Positions 7,812 through 8,353 of a stretch of 8,353 nt of DNA are shown in pieces. The notes beneath the pieces were generated by a model. That model was not told the DNA's origin. It ran no database searches and saw only the letters and a program-made list of their open reading frames with translations. Each line of letters begins with the position of its first letter. The first letter of the stretch is position 1. The DNA is taken from the NCBI GenBank assembly GCA_002430835.1, contig DJDA01000135.1:1-8353 (forward strand), written 5' to 3'. The stretch is from Brevundimonas sp. UBA5936. Lineage in GTDB: Bacteria > Pseudomonadota > Alphaproteobacteria > Caulobacterales > Caulobacteraceae. The translations under genes and the position numbers were made by a program.

Positions 7812-8353
7812 TTGAAGATCAAGTCTGTGATGGCGCTGGCGGCGGGCATGGCCCTGCTGGCCGGTGGAGTGATGGCCCAGTCGGGCGGCCAGTCGGGGGA
7901 TTGGCGCACCGTGGCGCCCGAGAATCTCTGGGTGATCGATACGGCCAAGGGCCGCATCCTGGTGGAGATGACGCCCGAGGCCGCACCCGGCCATGTCGCC
8001 CGCATCCGCCTGCTGGCCAAGGCGGGCTTCTATGACGGCGTGCCCTGGCATCGCGTCATCGACGGCTTCATGGCTCAGACAGGCGATCCGCTGGGCACGG
8101 GCGAGGGCCAGAGCTGGCATCCCGACCTGAAGGCCGAGTTCACCTTCCGCCGTGACGCGCAGACGCCTTTCGTCGCCGCAGCGGCCCCGGCGGGCGCTCT
8201 GGTCGGCTTCGTCCAGTCTTTGCCGGTGCAGACCCAGCCTGACGCTGCGATGAGGACGACGGCGGACGGCAAGGTCCATGCCTGGGGCCTGTACTGTCCC
8301 GGCGTCGCGGGCATGGCGCGCGATGATGCGCCCGACAGCGCCAACAGCCAGTT
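7812..8353 (+). CDS. Exported cyclophilin-type peptidylprolyl isomerase, 5' part (cut by right edge)
   Basis: Cyclophilins catalyse cis-trans isomerisation of Xaa-Pro bonds; this one should act in the periplasm. The 180 visible residues begin at TTG 7812 with a signal peptide (MKIK, hydrophobic core 6-20, probable cleavage after VMA at 22). The catalytic domain follows. FYDGVPWHRVIDGFMAQTGD (73-92) contains R81, F86 and Q89, equivalent to human cyclophilin A R55, F60 and Q63. GMARDDAPDSANSQ (167-180) carries the family Q, and the expected FF falls at the window edge. Between these blocks, after LKAEF (107-110), lie about 50 residues (about 112-161) not found in small cyclophilins. The insert includes C162 at its edge and an HAWGLYCPG segment. 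The gene starts 8 bases after coaD and is probably in the same operon. The 3' end is outside the window. Confidence 0.9.
   Translation, partial: MKIKSVMALAAGMALLAGGVMAQSGGQSGDWRTVAPENLWVIDTAKGRILVEMTPEAAPGHVARIRLLAKAGFYDGVPWHRVIDGFMAQTGDPLGTGEGQSWHPDLKAEFTFRRDAQTPFVAAAAPAGALVGFVQSLPVQTQPDAAMRTTADGKVHAWGLYCPGVAGMARDDAPDSANSQ

Overview
The window is GC-rich and gene-dense, and looks like ordinary chromosomal DNA of a Caulobacterales alphaproteobacterium, most probably Brevundimonas. Four things point there. The ssb promoter carries an alphaproteobacterial-type LexA box (GAAC-N7-GAAC). GyrA has the acidic insert in its C-terminal domain that I associate with Alphaproteobacteria. The quinolone region of GyrA reads Ala/Met at the E. 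coli 83/87 positions, which I recall for Brevundimonas. Promoter-like elements resemble the Caulobacter housekeeping form, and GTG and TTG starts are common. The genus is an inference; no rRNA is present to confirm it.

Layout, left to right. (1) At 1-711 are the 3' end of an uncharacterised Ala/Pro-rich, Cys-containing protein and a small predicted lipoprotein, overlapping by 4 bases. (2) At 712-1352 is ssb as its own unit, with a LexA operator in its promoter and a strong intrinsic terminator. (3) On the minus strand at 1363-1929 is a nucleoside 2-deoxyribosyltransferase-like protein with an export signal. It is divergent from an EamA/DMT-family membrane transporter (1982-2938). (4) On the minus strand at 2944-3555 is a periplasmic Cu/Zn superoxide dismutase with a His-rich N-terminus. 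It converges on the transporter with a 5-base gap and diverges from gyrA across a 123-base intergenic region. (5) At 3679-8353 is a co-directional run: gyrA, a class IV PLP aminotransferase, coaD, and the start of an exported cyclophilin-type peptidylprolyl isomerase cut by the right edge.

Functionally the window mixes DNA maintenance (SSB, gyrase A), cofactor metabolism (CoaD, perhaps the PLP enzyme) and envelope or periplasm functions (SodC, cyclophilin, two predicted lipoproteins, a transporter). No stretch longer than 300 bases lacks a gene; the largest gap is 3556-3678. I see no tRNA, rRNA, CRISPR array, insertion sequence, prophage or integrative element. I found no convincing novel multi-gene system. 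The points most worth checking are the natural Ala92/Met96 pair in GyrA, the LexA-box ssb promoter, the exported deoxyribosyltransferase-like protein, and the altered zinc site and His-rich N-terminus of SodC.
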